In this document: positions 35,993 through 47,466 of the stretch, in pieces
Position numbering within the stretch: the stretch's first letter is position 1
Layout of the letters: each line of letters begins with the position of its first letter
Origin: Misgurnus anguillicaudatus
Lineage: Eukaryota > Chordata > Actinopteri > Cypriniformes > Cobitidae
Direction of reading: 5' to 3'
Assembly: GCF_027580225.2 (NCBI RefSeq)
Contig: NC_073358.2
Span: 25,818,501-25,882,500, forward strand
DNA length: 64,000 nt
Made by a program: the position numbers and the translations under genes
Notes under the pieces: generated by a model
The model's input: only the letters and a program-made list of their open reading frames with translations
Databases searched by the model: none
Told to the model about the DNA's origin: nothing

Positions 35993-36691
35993 TTTTATGG
36001 GCTAATCTTAGTTTGTTGTAAGCACTCAACTAGTTTACTTTGGTATACACTAATTTCCTTGATTTGACTTTAAGTAAATAGATTAATTTAATAATCTTTA
36101 TTAATCTTGTGTTTTCCAGTTATTTATCCCAGATATATATTTGCATGTACAGAATTTGGGAAAGGCTAATTAAATTACTTTTTTTATATGCCGGGTCGAA
36201 TTGTTTCATCTCATTCTGACATTAGGCAGGATTCCTCCACACAGCACTGCAGTCCATTACAATCGTCTGCTGTGCACATGTTAGACTTGTGGTTCTAACC
36301 TCATTAATCTGTAAAACCTTCTAATCATGAAGCTAGATGAAGAGACGTACGGACTGTATCCTACTAAATGTTCTGAGCTGACCAGTGGAAATGAGTTGCT
36401 TTTAATACTTTTTTTCTTCCATTGTGGAATTGTCCACTTTCTTTGCATGCGAGTTGGTTCTGTCCCATTATCAATGTTTTTTTTATTTTAATAACAGTAA
36501 AAAGTGAAAGTTGGATTAACTTTATAAATTACTTTAATTGGTAACACCTAAAAATGGAAGTTTTGGAAATTTTCTCACTTCAGGTTAAAAAACCTACAAT
36601 TTTGTAGGTGTTACCAATGGAAGTAATTTTTAAGTAGATACAACTTTCACTTCAGTGTACATGCACAGGCATCAAAAAATAGAAATGCACA
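35993..36691. other. Intronic DNA with a small inverted repeat
   Basis: TTGGTAACACCTAAAAATGG near 36538 is mirrored by TTTTGTAGGTGTTACCAATG near 36602, a fold-back of about 90 bp. Otherwise nothing was recognised. Confidence 0.4.
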
Positions 36692-37133
36692 TACCATATT
36701 TTGAGGACTATAAGTCGCTCTGGAGTATAAATTGCATTTATTTAGAAAATCATTTTACAGAATCCAAGCCGAAGAACAGACATTTAATCTGGAAAGGTAA
36801 GTTATTCAACTAACAATAGCACAGAACAGCAGGCTGAATAGGTGTCCATACTGTACATGTTAAAGTAACATAAACAGTTATTTACACGATACACAATAGC
36901 ATACAGAATATAACTGGGAGGCTGAATAGGCTAAATTAACACGACAAGCCAAATCAAGTTCCAAAAAGGTCCCGAAGTCATTTCACATCACTGAATCCAT
37001 TGAATTACTGGTTGTAATGGTTTCTCTTGGTTTATATGAAATAATTTTGACGTATAAGTCGCACCTGACTATAAGTTCCAGTACACGCCAAACTATGAAA
37101 AAGTGCAATTTATAGTCCGGAACATACGGTACT
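36692..37133. mobile_element. 'ACCGTATTTTCCGGACTATAA' element
   Basis: The left end ACCATATTTTGAGGACTATA and the reverse complement of the right end, ACCGTATGTTCCGGACTATA, pair. Both lead into the AAGTCGCxC words typical of a repeat widespread in teleosts. The interior is decayed. Confidence 0.7.
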
Positions 37134-38544
37134 CCCTAATGCACCCATATTGCATTTCCCTAACTCTTCCATTAATTATGGAGTCGCATGGTAAATTCCA
37201 CCTCTCAAGGTAAGAGGTGGTCCTGTGCAATGTGTCTCTGTACTCACAAAGCGTTGCACCAGAGACAAGCCTATTAACGTAGATTTAACATAATACCTCC
37301 AGGTTACTGCAGAATCCATCATATACATCCGGCATTCGTGAGGAGACCAAACTACAAAGCAGATGATGACAGTACTGTCTAGTATCTTTATGGCGAAGGG
37401 CTATATAATGTGAAAAACACTTCCACCTCTTCACTGTGATCCTGGAAGCCACATCATGAGTCATGAAACATCACAGGCCACGGAGCCTTAGGTAAAGGAT
37501 GTTGGGGGAAAGGTGAACTCATACATACCACCACAAAGTCACTAACAACTGTAACAGCTCATAATAAAAGCGTTTTTCAAAAAACACTAGAGTGGACCTC
37601 TTAACCAAAATGGTGCCTATACATGATAAACAGCACATAGAGAGGAAATGGCTAAATGCGCAATGGAACAAAAAGAAAGCTTCATTAAAGGCAAAGGAAA
37701 TCTGGTTCACAGAGCTTTATTCGAGCATTAAAAACTTCACATTGATGTTCCACTGTTGTTGACCACTTACGGTATGATTGTAACCATGACAAATTAAATT
37801 ATTTATTGTTTGATATCAATATTAATCAGCTACAAAGACGACTAAGTGATCAAATTTGACCACACAATTTTAACATGTGGTGGGGGGAATAATCAAGAAC
37901 ATAAACATAAGTGATTGCAAGACCAATCATTCCCCGGTCATTTAGCAATAACATCTGCATTAATTCAAATTATTCAGAGTAAGGCTTTCTTTAACTAAGA
38001 ATTATCAACACTTGCATCTAGAAGTCTGCCTAAAAGTATTTATTATGCAGAATTTGTAAATATTTTAATTTGTTATGCAAGGTATTCAATTATCCAAGAA
38101 CTATAAAGTTACTGGATTTATTGCAGGTTCATTAATTTCTCATATAAAATATATGCAGATTGTGTAGAGAAATTTGTAAGGACAATAAAATCAGCCCAAT
38201 TACACAATTTTGATGAAAGGAACACTTTTTTGCATAGATTAAGATATTAGATGAAGTCAAAAATTACTGCTGTGTCTATATATTTATACTGATGGATTTG
38301 CTATACTGCAAAAAATTATAAAGCTCCAAGTTCAATGCCAAGCGATTTATTTTCTTTAACAGAATTCTCTTTTCAAAGACTACAACAAACGGACGGTTTT
38401 GACTACAGCCCTCTACTTCCTGGTTGAATGACATCAATATAATAGTTTTTAATAACCGCCGCCCACAGGAATATGTCAGTCGCCAGCTAAGCTCAAACAG
38501 CTCTGCTAAGCTAAGCTGCTGGTCGAATCACAACATACTTAACA
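37134..38544. other. Intronic stretch, nothing recognised
   Basis: No element ends or exon-like frames. From about 38390 the wording (CTTCCTGGTTGAATGACATC) looks like the interspersed repeat that hosts the next hAT insertion. Confidence 0.3.
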
Positions 38545-38552
38545 CGCTACAC

Positions 38553-39400
38553 CAGGGTGTCCAGACTTTTTTGTGTGGTGATCTACTTTTAAAATGATAA
38601 AGCCGACAAGATCTACCTGCTAAAAACACGGCTTAATTTTTAACACTTTAAATGCATGTAAGGACTATACATATATTTCTAGATTAAATTTAGGGCTGTC
38701 ACCATTACTCTATTCTTTTTTAGGAGTTAAAAAAATCCTTAAGTACATGTTGGGTACTCCTTAAAATAGTGTAGATGCGATTTAGTGAAACAAACTAGAA
38801 AATGACAACAGTTTAGAAGCAAATAAATCAGCTCTTCACTGCCTCTCTCTCTCTCCCCGTGCACACCAGTGATGCGCCGGTTAATCCAAAATGAATGGGT
38901 GCCTACAGTCACCCGCAGTTCTGAGTCATCCAAAAATATTTTTAATGATATTCGGGTCGCGGTCAGTCGGTCGTTTGAAATAAAGATGCCAATTAACTAT
39001 TTTAACTAATTACTACTTTAAAAAATGCGGGCCAGAAATACGGTCCGAGTTGCAGGCAGGTTTGTTAAAAATGTTGGTAGGGTGCGGGTTGTTTTATACA
39101 TTGACTCGCGCATCACTGGTGGATCAGCTCCTGCATGAAGGCAAGAATGCGTATCCTGGTAAATTTCGGAAGATAGACGACTAAGTTGCAGCGGGCAGGC
39201 ATAAGATTTATAAAAACACATTTGAGAAGAAAGACGCAGCATCTCAAAAAGACTTGCGTGTTTCACAATTATTCCAAGACCATAATGCCAATTTCGCTTT
39301 CTGTTTTGCTAAGCTTGTGGAGGCGTGGAGTAACAAACACAGTTAATTTATGTGCAATCTACCGGCATTGCCTTTGCGATCGACGTATTGGGCACCCCTG
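38553..39400. mobile_element. hAT element (848 bp) at the base of a local duplication
   Basis: It starts CAGGGTGTCCAGACTT and ends ATTGGGCACCCCTG. The 8-bp target duplication CGCTACAC is exact at 38545-38552 and 39401-39408, and a third copy lies at 40044-40051. The third copy arises because the right part of the element plus its flank is tandemly duplicated. Confidence 0.9.
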
Positions 39401-40153
39401 CGCTACACAATCAGAACTCGTTACGTATTTCTGAAGTAGGGACTTCATAGAACAAGGAAGACATCAGTCCCCTTTTAGGACAGTGTAATCAAGCTCACCT
39501 CTGCCTGCTCTGCGCGGGTTGGTTCAAAAATGAGTGGGTGCCTGGGTTCTGAGTCATACAAAAATATTTTTTATGATATTCGGGTCGCGTTCAGTCGGGT
39601 CGTTTGAAATAAAGATGCCGATTAACTATTTAAACTAATTACTACTTTAAAAAATGCGGGCCAGAAATGCGGTCTGAGTTGCAGGCAGGTTAGTTGAAAA
39701 TTTTGGTCGGGTGCGGGTTGTACATTGACTGGCGCATCACTGGTGCGCACACACTGTGCGCGTGGATCAGCTCCTGCATGAAGGCAAGAATGCGCATCCT
39801 GGAAAATTTCAGAAGATAGACGATTGAGTTGCAGCGGGCAGGCATGAGATTTATAAAAACACATTTGAGAAGAAAGACGCAGGATCTCAAAAAGACTTGC
39901 ATGTTTCACAATTATTCCAAGACCACAATGCCAATTTCGCTTTCTGTTTTTTGAAGCTTGTGGAGGCGTGGAGTAGCAAACAGTGTTCATTTATGTGCAA
40001 TCTACTGGCATTGCCTTTGCGATCGACGTATTGGGCACCCCTGCGCTACACAATCAGAACTCGTTACGTATTTCTGAAGTAGGGACTTCATAGAAAAAGG
40101 AAGACATCAGTCCCCTTTTAGGACAGTGTAATCAAGCTCACCTCTGCCTGCTC
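38873..40153 (+). repeat. ~640-bp tandem duplication (two units)
   Basis: Unit one spans about 38873-39513 and unit two about 39514-40153, offset 641 bp at their right ends. Both include the hAT right end (CGACGTATTGGGCACCCCTG), its target duplication and the flanking GACAGTGTAATCAAGCTCAC. Differences are few (for example GTTTTGCTAAGCTTG against GTTTTTTGAAGCTTG), so the duplication followed the hAT insertion. The similar minus-strand frames at 39018-39266 and 39622-39990 are the same shadow seen twice. Confidence 0.85.
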
Positions 40154-42350
40154 CCCACCTTTGGCAAAGGTCCAAGAGAAGACGGGGCTGCTGTTGCTGT
40201 CCTCCCCTGCCTAGGATGGTGGGGCGTAACTAGGTTGGGTCGATGCAATTAGCATTGACAGTTAGAGCAGTCCCCCATTTTCTTTCTCTCAGTGCACGGA
40301 CACAATATGTTCTGCCCTGCACACTTTTGTTCTCACTTACCCTCTGTGGGAGGCCTTAAATTAGGGTGGTGCCGTAAACCTATTGGGTATGGCTCCGTCA
40401 TTGGGTATGGCTCCGCCATTCTACGCCCCCCTCAGTGCCCCAAATTGCACCGTCCCTCTCAAGCCCCTGGACGTGGTTTTTGGCCGTGTGGCTTAGGCTA
40501 CTCAACCCATCTCACTGGTTCATCAGGACCATTCGGCTCGGCTATGCCAGGCACTGCCCAAGTTCTGAGCAAGCTCTCCCCTGCACAGAGCATCTCCTTC
40601 CTAGGTATAAAACTAGACATGGTTACTTGAACCGCACGCAGAGTTTAGGCTTATTTTGTCTGAGGCATTGCCTTTTCCCTGGTGCTGGCTAGTGGCGCTT
40701 CTTTATCAGGCATTGTAGAGCTGCAGACTGGGCTACACCCTTATGGGGTTCTACAACCTCAGGATTGAAGCAGTTTCATTCTTAGTGGTGCCAGCTCAAG
40801 ATCCCTCCGTTCCTGGAAGCATGGGTAATGTCCATTTTTAGTGGGTACCGTTTAACTCGAGTCCGAATTACTTGATTTTGAGTATCTACCAATACCGGGT
40901 CCCGATCCGATACTTCTATAATACATAAAAAATAATAAAGAATAGCAAAAAATAGATCCAGGATGTTCCTTATTTGTTCTTATTTTAACATTTAACAACT
41001 CTGTGAACAAGCAGAGCACTTCTGTAGCACTCTGCAACAAAGTGATGTCATGTTGCACGCATTGCTGTTTCTTTGTGGAGTCTAAAGGGTCTAATGCTGT
41101 GTTCAGACCAGCATTAGTCGTCAAGCGTGAATGATTTAAATGTTAAGGCAATGTAAAGACGCATTGACGCGCGTCTGGAGGTCTCGCAGTGCGAATGAGG
41201 CGATTAGCTCGGCACAGTAGAAGCAATTCCGCCTCATTCGCGCATCTAGTTTGCGCGTTGCCGCGGGAAATGCGCAAGTTGAAAAATTTGGCGAGAAAAC
41301 GTAACTTTAAAACCTGAACTTTAAATTATGCAAATCTATGAGTCTGACACCCTATATGCATTTGTTTCACATGTCATTATGCACTATTGATCAAACTTTG
41401 AAGGAAGTTATAAGACTCAACCTCCTTGACTAATTCTAGGCATAAGATAGGCAACCCAAAAAGACTCAATTAACAAGAAAAACAACACACTGATTCAGCA
41501 ATATGTCTTATAAATTAGCCATAGAGATTCCCTAAGCTGAAGCCTATGAATGAAACACGTCATTATTCGCTTCTCGTCAGTTCACATGCACAAGCGCAGT
41601 GCGTACATTTGCACGGAGCAGAGTGAGACCTTCAGTCTATGTGCCGGGGCGTAGCCCCGGACGGCCCTAGCCCAATTTAAACCCATGTATCCGAGTCCTG
41701 ATCGGGAAGTAACGTCCGATTCTGATCAAGTCTGAAACCACGTGATCGGGCCCGATTTACGATCACGTGAACAGATCAGGACATCCTTACCTCAGAGGAG
41801 CCACTTCCCAGATTCTAGGCTTGGTACCTCTATGGTGTTTCCTTTTTAGTAAACCAGCGAGTATCTGGCAAATGTGGGTGTCTCTTTTATCATAAACTCC
41901 TTTGAAGCATCTGTAGCAAGCTCGTATTTTGACATAACGCTTAATGCACATAAGTTTACATGATGCGCCGCACACATATTTTAAAACCACGAGCTACACA
42001 CATGACAGGCTATATACATTTTGTGACAAGCTTCGCATCGTGCCCCTTCGAAGAACAAGTCACCGGCCGACACTGTTGTAACCTTTATTCTCTAATAGAG
42101 GGAGCGAGACGTTGTGTCCCTCCTGCCACGTCACTGGCCGCTCAGCGGCCGTTCCTATCTCGGCTTCCCAGCACTAAATCTAAATGAATGATGCTCACTG
42201 GCCTCCTTTTATTGCCGGATCTCCCGGGAGGAGTTCATTGGTCATTTTCAGATAATATCAGAGTGATTCTGAAAAATAATTTTAGGCCATCAACGTAACG
42301 TCTCATTCTCTTCATCAGAGAATGGAGGTTACATGCGTAACCGAGATGTT
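40154..42350 (+). mobile_element. DIRS-type retrotransposon remnant, interrupted
   Basis: In the left part, frames at 40292-40692 encode decayed reverse transcriptase words: WFIRTIRLGYA, then SPAQSISFLGIKLDMV, as in DIRS RT. The right part (about 41790-42350) carries a terminal region with GGGAGCGAGACGTTGTGTCC and ends GAATGGAGGTTACATGCGTAACCGAGATG, typical of DIRS inverted ends. A different element lies between them. Many stops make it non-functional, and the left limit is approximate. Confidence 0.65.
40845..41790. mobile_element. Element inserted in the DIRS remnant
   Basis: Left-end words (GAGTATCTACCAATACCGGG, CCCGATCCGATAC) and right-end words (TCCTGATCGGGAAGTAACGT, ACAGATCAGGACATCCTTA) recall hAT-like fish repeats with ends in AGGATGTCCTGATC. 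An internal TGCTGTGTTCAGACCAGC repeat start lies at 41094. The limits and class are approximate. Confidence 0.45.
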
Positions 42351-43209
42351 TTACTGAAATAAAACCTTATAGCCACCTCAAGGCAAGTAATAAATACATA
42401 CAAAATCAATGAAAATGAAACAGAAATAAAACATTAATTCCAGATTTAATAAATGCATGGCAAAGCTCTATATTGGAAACTGAAATAAGATATTGTTATT
42501 CCTGACAAATCCAATTTATTTTCAGTGCTAACAAGCTGAGCAAGCAGGCTTGTGCGAATATTTCCTCAAAAGATCTGAATATAACCCCTATTCATATTCA
42601 AAGTTCAAAGAAATCAACTTGAGTAAAATTCATAAATATTATTTTTTAACATAAATTAAAATATTTTGTCATTATCAGATATTCCTTTCATTTTAAAATT
42701 AAATGTTAGAATATGCTATTCCTCTTGAGCTTGATTATTTTAGACAGATACCTGACCCACAGGCACAAATCGAATCCACCTTTGGTGTCACATTTTGTAA
42801 ACTAATTTGCTGGCACATCACTTTCAGGTTGCTGTGGTCTGAAGCATGTTTCTATCTAGAGCACATGTGGATAAAACTATAGTTTCCCAGAATATCTCCA
42901 GCCACTGGAACATGGCAGGTGGGTTGTTAAGTCTCATGTATTGAAACAAAGGCATTAGAAAACGGTCCCCTAGCAGAAGATAGACCTCTTTAAACATCTG
43001 TTTTTCATTACTGGTGATGGCTATCACAGGTTGCTCAGTGTAGTCTAACACCCAAGCTAGCTAGAAAGAGAAAGGTTGAAATATATGCCTTTAAACACTG
43101 TAAAAATGTGATCAATAAGTCACAAGACTGTGTTGGGACAACATACAGAATGTTTTTACATTCATCAAAATAAATCTTTTGTATAAGTTAGCAACTTATC
43201 ACTAGTCAT
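42351..43209. other. AT-rich intronic DNA
   Basis: Nothing recognised. Confidence 0.3.
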
Positions 43210-43667
43210 TTAAAGAGCACAAATAGTCCAATTCACGATTTTACATTTCCTTTGGTGTGCAGGTGTGTATTAGTACATGTTAACGATGTGCAAAAGGTAC
43301 AAATCCCAAAGTAAACGATGACGCGAGTTATCGTTTCAGCGTAAATCTCTTTTCTTGGACTACAACAAACTTACTTCGTGGGATTTGTGATGTAGAGAAG
43401 ACCGACATTATTATAATTCCTCCCGCTTGGACTCAGCCTGTAAATTAACTCCTGCCAGCATTGCATTGTGAGTAGTGAATTTTTCAAACAGAGGTATTCA
43501 GACCAGTCTAAAATAAAGTTTGGCTGAGCTGGCTAGAATTATTTGCATCAAATAATAATTCTATCACATAGAGACATACACACACGCAATATATAAACAA
43601 TACACGATATCTATTTTCCCACTGGTTATAACAGCACAGTCTTGTGCTCGTTGCTACGATACACAGA

Positions 43668-43911
43668 GGCCGTTTCTCAATCCAAAGGTTGCACCCTGCG
43701 GAGGTCGCATATGCAGGCTGCATACGTCATCATGCCTGGTTTAAGTTAACTGAGCATTACATTCACAAGCCATATGCATATTACAACAATTTACGATTAA
43801 CTAAGAATAAGAATAAACTTGTTAATATTTTGAAATAAGACAGTCCTGATGACGTATGCAGCGTAAAAATGCGACCTCTGGAGGCTACAGTCTTCCAATT
43901 GGGAAACGGCC
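43668..43911. mobile_element. 'GGCCGTTTCTCAAT' MITE (244 bp)
   Basis: The left end GGCCGTTTCTCAATCC and right end AATTGGGAAACGGCC are inverted repeats. GGAGGTCGCAT pairs with ATGCGACCTCT, and GCATACGTCATCA pairs with TGATGACGTATGC. AGA flanks both sides. Confidence 0.8.
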
Positions 43912-43987
43912 AGAGACTCAAACCCCATTCACACAGAACTTTGGTCCCAGAAAATACCCGTAAAATTGCCAGACAAGCGTCTGTAGC

Positions 43988-44440
43988 CCTTTTCACACAG
44001 AAATTCTGTAAAATACACGTAAAATGCATCCTGGATTTTTCCGGAATAGTTGGAGTTTTTGTTCGTTCACACTACCAAGATTACACGGCATCTGATGGTC
44101 CCGGAAAGACACGTGACATGTTGAAAGTCCCGCCCTCTCTTCCACTCTGAAGCTGAGATCATTCACCAGCATAGAACTGTGCATTCACGCGCTCCTTTGT
44201 AGTCTTATCATAAACAAAAATGCACGCGAGTTGTTTCTGGAGAGAGAAATAATATATAATATGCAAACTTCAGACGCTGCGTAGAAGAGAGGGCGGGACT
44301 TTCAATAGGTCACGTGTCTTTCCGGGACCATCAGATGCCGGGTAATTATGGCAGTGTGAATGACCAAAAAATCTAAGGATCCCGGAAAAATCCTGGATGC
44401 CTTACCCCTGTATTTTACGGAATGTCTGCGTGAACAAGGC
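43988..44440. mobile_element. Fold-back element (~450 bp)
   Basis: The left arm (about 43988-44137) and right arm (about 44288-44440) are inverted. They share GGTCCCGGAAAGACACGTGAC, its complement, and GCATCCTGGATTTTTCCGG. About 150 bp is unpaired in the centre. Confidence 0.8.
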
Positions 44441-45117
44441 TTCACAGTGAATTGACGACCAATCAAAATTGCTCGTTTTCCGTACAGAAGAAGCTAAGCA
44501 TTTTATTCTCGCACTGAGGTGAAATGGCGGAAAGAAGCAAGCAAGGTAATTTTGATCTCACTTCTGACATACTTTCCTAATTCCTACGTACTTTTTTAAA
44601 ACTTAGACCTACCCAGACTTTTGTTAAATCTTCAGGGCACGGTTGCACAAACACCTAAATCAAAGATTGATGTTATAAACCAAATATTCTGCAACGGAGA
44701 GATTTATAGCACTGAACGTGATATTACTGCAGTAACAAACCACCGTTTCCACATTGCTAATTCACGACGCATGCTTCAGTGTACATTAAAGTGAAATGTG
44801 CAAAACTTTGTCCAAAATAATACTGATAACAGTGTGTGTTTATATTACAGTTTCATTTTCTCATTGCTTGGAAAGATTGAGATCTAGTTAATCAGTATAA
44901 CATAGACATCTGTAGACATGAAGTGGCAGCTTCAGCCATTTGTGCAGCTATGAAAAGTTTGGCGGCTGCAGCAGCCATTTAGGTTTTGGCTAAGCCGGCT
45001 AGCCAGCCAATAACTTCATCAGCCAGCCATTATTCTCAAAACAAATGGCTTCGGGCTCTAATTATATCAAATACACAAAATAATGTTGTTTTTAGCAATG
45101 AAATAGGTGCTCCTTAA

Positions 45118-46086
45118 AATAGTAAGTTGAAATTACTTATCGCTAATTTAATGATATTTAAAAATTTAGGGCAGCAAACATCTTTTACGGTGAAGGGATA
45201 GTTCAGCCCAAATCAATTTTTTTCATCATTTTCTGACGTCCATCCAACACAAACCACTTTCTTTCTTATTCTAAACACAAAATAAGATAATTTAATGAAT
45301 ATTTGTTTGGGTGGTCCAATAAAATGAAAGTGCGTTTTGACTCGTATAAATACATTATGACTTTAATGCTTAGTAAAGAGACCAAAAGTGGCAAAAAAGC
45401 ACACGTGAAGCACAGTACCTATAGCAACAGCCATCAGTTAAGAACAAGCAAGCCATTTCACTAATATAAATGTGGACCACACACACCATAGATTAAAAGA
45501 TCGTAAAAGAAAGTACAATATGGCAGATCAATCAAGCATACTATTCTGGAACTGGGATATTATTTGTGGCAACTGGAAAACTATATTGGTATTATGTTAC
45601 AGTATATTGTTTTCATTATATTTTTTTAAATCAGCCATTCATTTAAATGACTTTAGTTTTATGGTCATATACAGGTATTAAACTGAAAAGATTTTCTTCA
45701 TTTTAAATTTGGAACGTCATTTAATAACATTACATAAAGCTTTTCGCTCTGACAGTAAAAGATCTTGCATAACGTAAATTTAACACAATTGCAGTTGTAT
45801 GTTGTAAGGCAGAGAGGTGTTATATTAGGTAGGAGGAGGTGCATGGATGTGCTCTTGTTTGCATTATGTGTTTATGACATCACCTGACAGTAACAGCAGA
45901 TAAATAATAGAGCAGTGAAGTGTGAATATTACAGCTCTGTGTGGGATAGGGCATTGCTACACTATAACTGCACCTGACCCTGATCACAAACACAGCAACC
46001 ATGCAGCAAAAACTCATGGAACACCAAATGAAACTTTAACTAACAAAATGAATCCCCTGCTCATCAATTTGTATTATACATAAATA
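45118..46086. other. Intronic DNA with MITE fragment
   Basis: GAAGGGATAGTTCAGCCCAAA at about 45192 is the left end of the AGTTCACCC family without a right partner. Nothing else was recognised. Confidence 0.35.
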
Positions 46087-46810
46087 CAGGGTTCACACAC
46101 CTTAGTTAACTTCAAATTCAAGGACCTTTCAAGGACTTTCCAGGTGCAATACCTGCAAATTTAAGGACTAAGTGTGGGGACACTTTTCAAGTGAGAGCAA
46201 GGTTACATGGTGTTACCTTTAAAGATACATTGTTACAGTTTCCTTTTGGGGGAACTCGCGCTGCATCACTGCGGTGACACTTTGGGAAAGCCTCCAAGGG
46301 TAAGTGCGTCTGAATGTGTATATCAAATTCAAGCAATGTTGAGGGTTAACAACAAAGACAGGGTTACGCGAGAGCCAGGAAGTATATCGCTATCTGAAAT
46401 ATTGCCAAAGGCGGCGTTACAGGGACACAGGAAGTATGGCAAGGGAGACGCAGCGCCTCGTTCCCTTCTCAGGGAACAACAGTTACATACGTAACCTGAG
46501 ACAATTTCAATTATCAAACACAACTATGCAAAAAAGCATTTTGGTATGAATCATTTGCATACAGAAGATATAAGCATTTAAAGCGAACAGTTTAGCACGT
46601 GTTTTTAAAAAGCCAAAATTTTTTATGATATTATCCTACACTACACAGGGAATAATATAGAATTTTTTTTTTAGAAAACTTTTAGATTTAAGCACTTTCA
46701 ATGACCTGTATCTATGTTTGTATATTTTCAAAAACTTCCCAGGGCCTTGAACCCCCCCCCCCCCCAGATTCACAATCTTTCAAAGATCTCAAGGACCCGT
46801 GGGAACCCTG
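46087..46810. mobile_element. 'CAGGGTTCACAC' hAT-like element with a DIRS end inside
   Basis: The left end CAGGGTTCACACAC...TTCAAGGAC and right end GTCCTT-like words ending CCGTGGGAACCCTG are inverted. The flanks share only TAAATA, so the target duplication is decayed. A DIRS terminal piece at 46215-46505 sits inside. A 14-base C run is at 46752-46765. Confidence 0.7.
46215..46505. mobile_element. Isolated DIRS-type terminal region
   Basis: It begins near GTTACAGTTTCCTTTTGGGG and ends CTCAGGGAACAACAGTTACA followed by TACGTAACCTGAGAC. That is the palindromic GTTAC...GTAAC end seen at the other DIRS copies here. It includes a CGTTCCCTTCTCAGGGAACA hairpin. It has no coding domains, so it is a solo or deleted copy. 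Confidence 0.55.
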
Positions 46811-47228
46811 TAAATAATACTCAAAATGCTTAGTGCAAAAACACAGTAACAATTAGATTAATACGTGTAAATGCTGCTTGAGGTGATGAAAAAGATCCAT
46901 CGCACTTGTCACAATAATCTTTTGCACATTTCGCAAATTGTAATATCTGTTTAGCATGTTTTATAAAAACCATTTACATATTACAATTTGCATTCTATTT
47001 GAAGACAAATTCATCATCTACTCTTGCATTCACTCCAATTCTTTCAACATCTGTCCCTTTCTTTTGCCATTTCGATACTAATGAGTTACAATTTGAGCTA
47101 CTTTTGAGACATAAAATGTAACAATACAATTATTGGGCCATTAATCTTACTTATTAGCTATTTTAAATATTCAACACATTTATCTCAATAATACTTAATA
47201 TTCAATACACTCTAAAAAATTTTTGCTA
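46811..47228. other. Intronic stretch, nothing recognised
   Basis: AT-rich, with no frames or paired ends. Confidence 0.3.
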
Positions 47229-47466
47229 AATAGCACTAAAAGCTCGTAATCATAGAGGAACCATTTTCAGTGCTATATAGCACCTATAAAGCACCTATTA
47301 AGAACCATCCAGGGGTGATATACAGTAGCACCACTATAGCATCAGATATGGTTCTATTATATAGCAGAATATGGTTCTACACAGGTGCTACATAGGTGCT
47401 ATATGGCACTTTAATGGTTCCCCTATGATTATGAGCCAGTGAACCACTTTTGGTGCTATTTAGCAC
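47229..47466. mobile_element. Fold-back MITE (~240 bp)
   Basis: GCTAAATAGCACTAAAAGC...AATCATAGAGGAACCATT on the left is mirrored by AATGGTTCCCCTATGATTAT...TTTTGGTGCTATTTAGCAC on the right. The centre holds repeated AGCACC / GGTGCT words. Confidence 0.75.

Larger units (their letters stand above)
43210..45117 (-). mobile_element. TTAA-flanked 'AGAGCACC' MITE, copy 3, reversed and interrupted
   Basis: The family's right part is at 43210-43505 (TTAA-AGAGCAC...GATTTACATTTCC-like words, reversed). Its left part is at 45055-45117 (TTTTTAGCAATGAAATAGGT, GGTGCTCC-TTAA). About 1.5 kb lies between, including two further fold-back elements, and some of the family's own interior is missing. Confidence 0.7.

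Noticed and set aside
39018..39990. Two similar minus-strand frames with MKHASLFE/IVKHASLFE words, as a paralogous gene pair
   Set aside because: They come from the two units of the 640-bp tandem duplication inside hAT-derived DNA, and no protein family is recognised.
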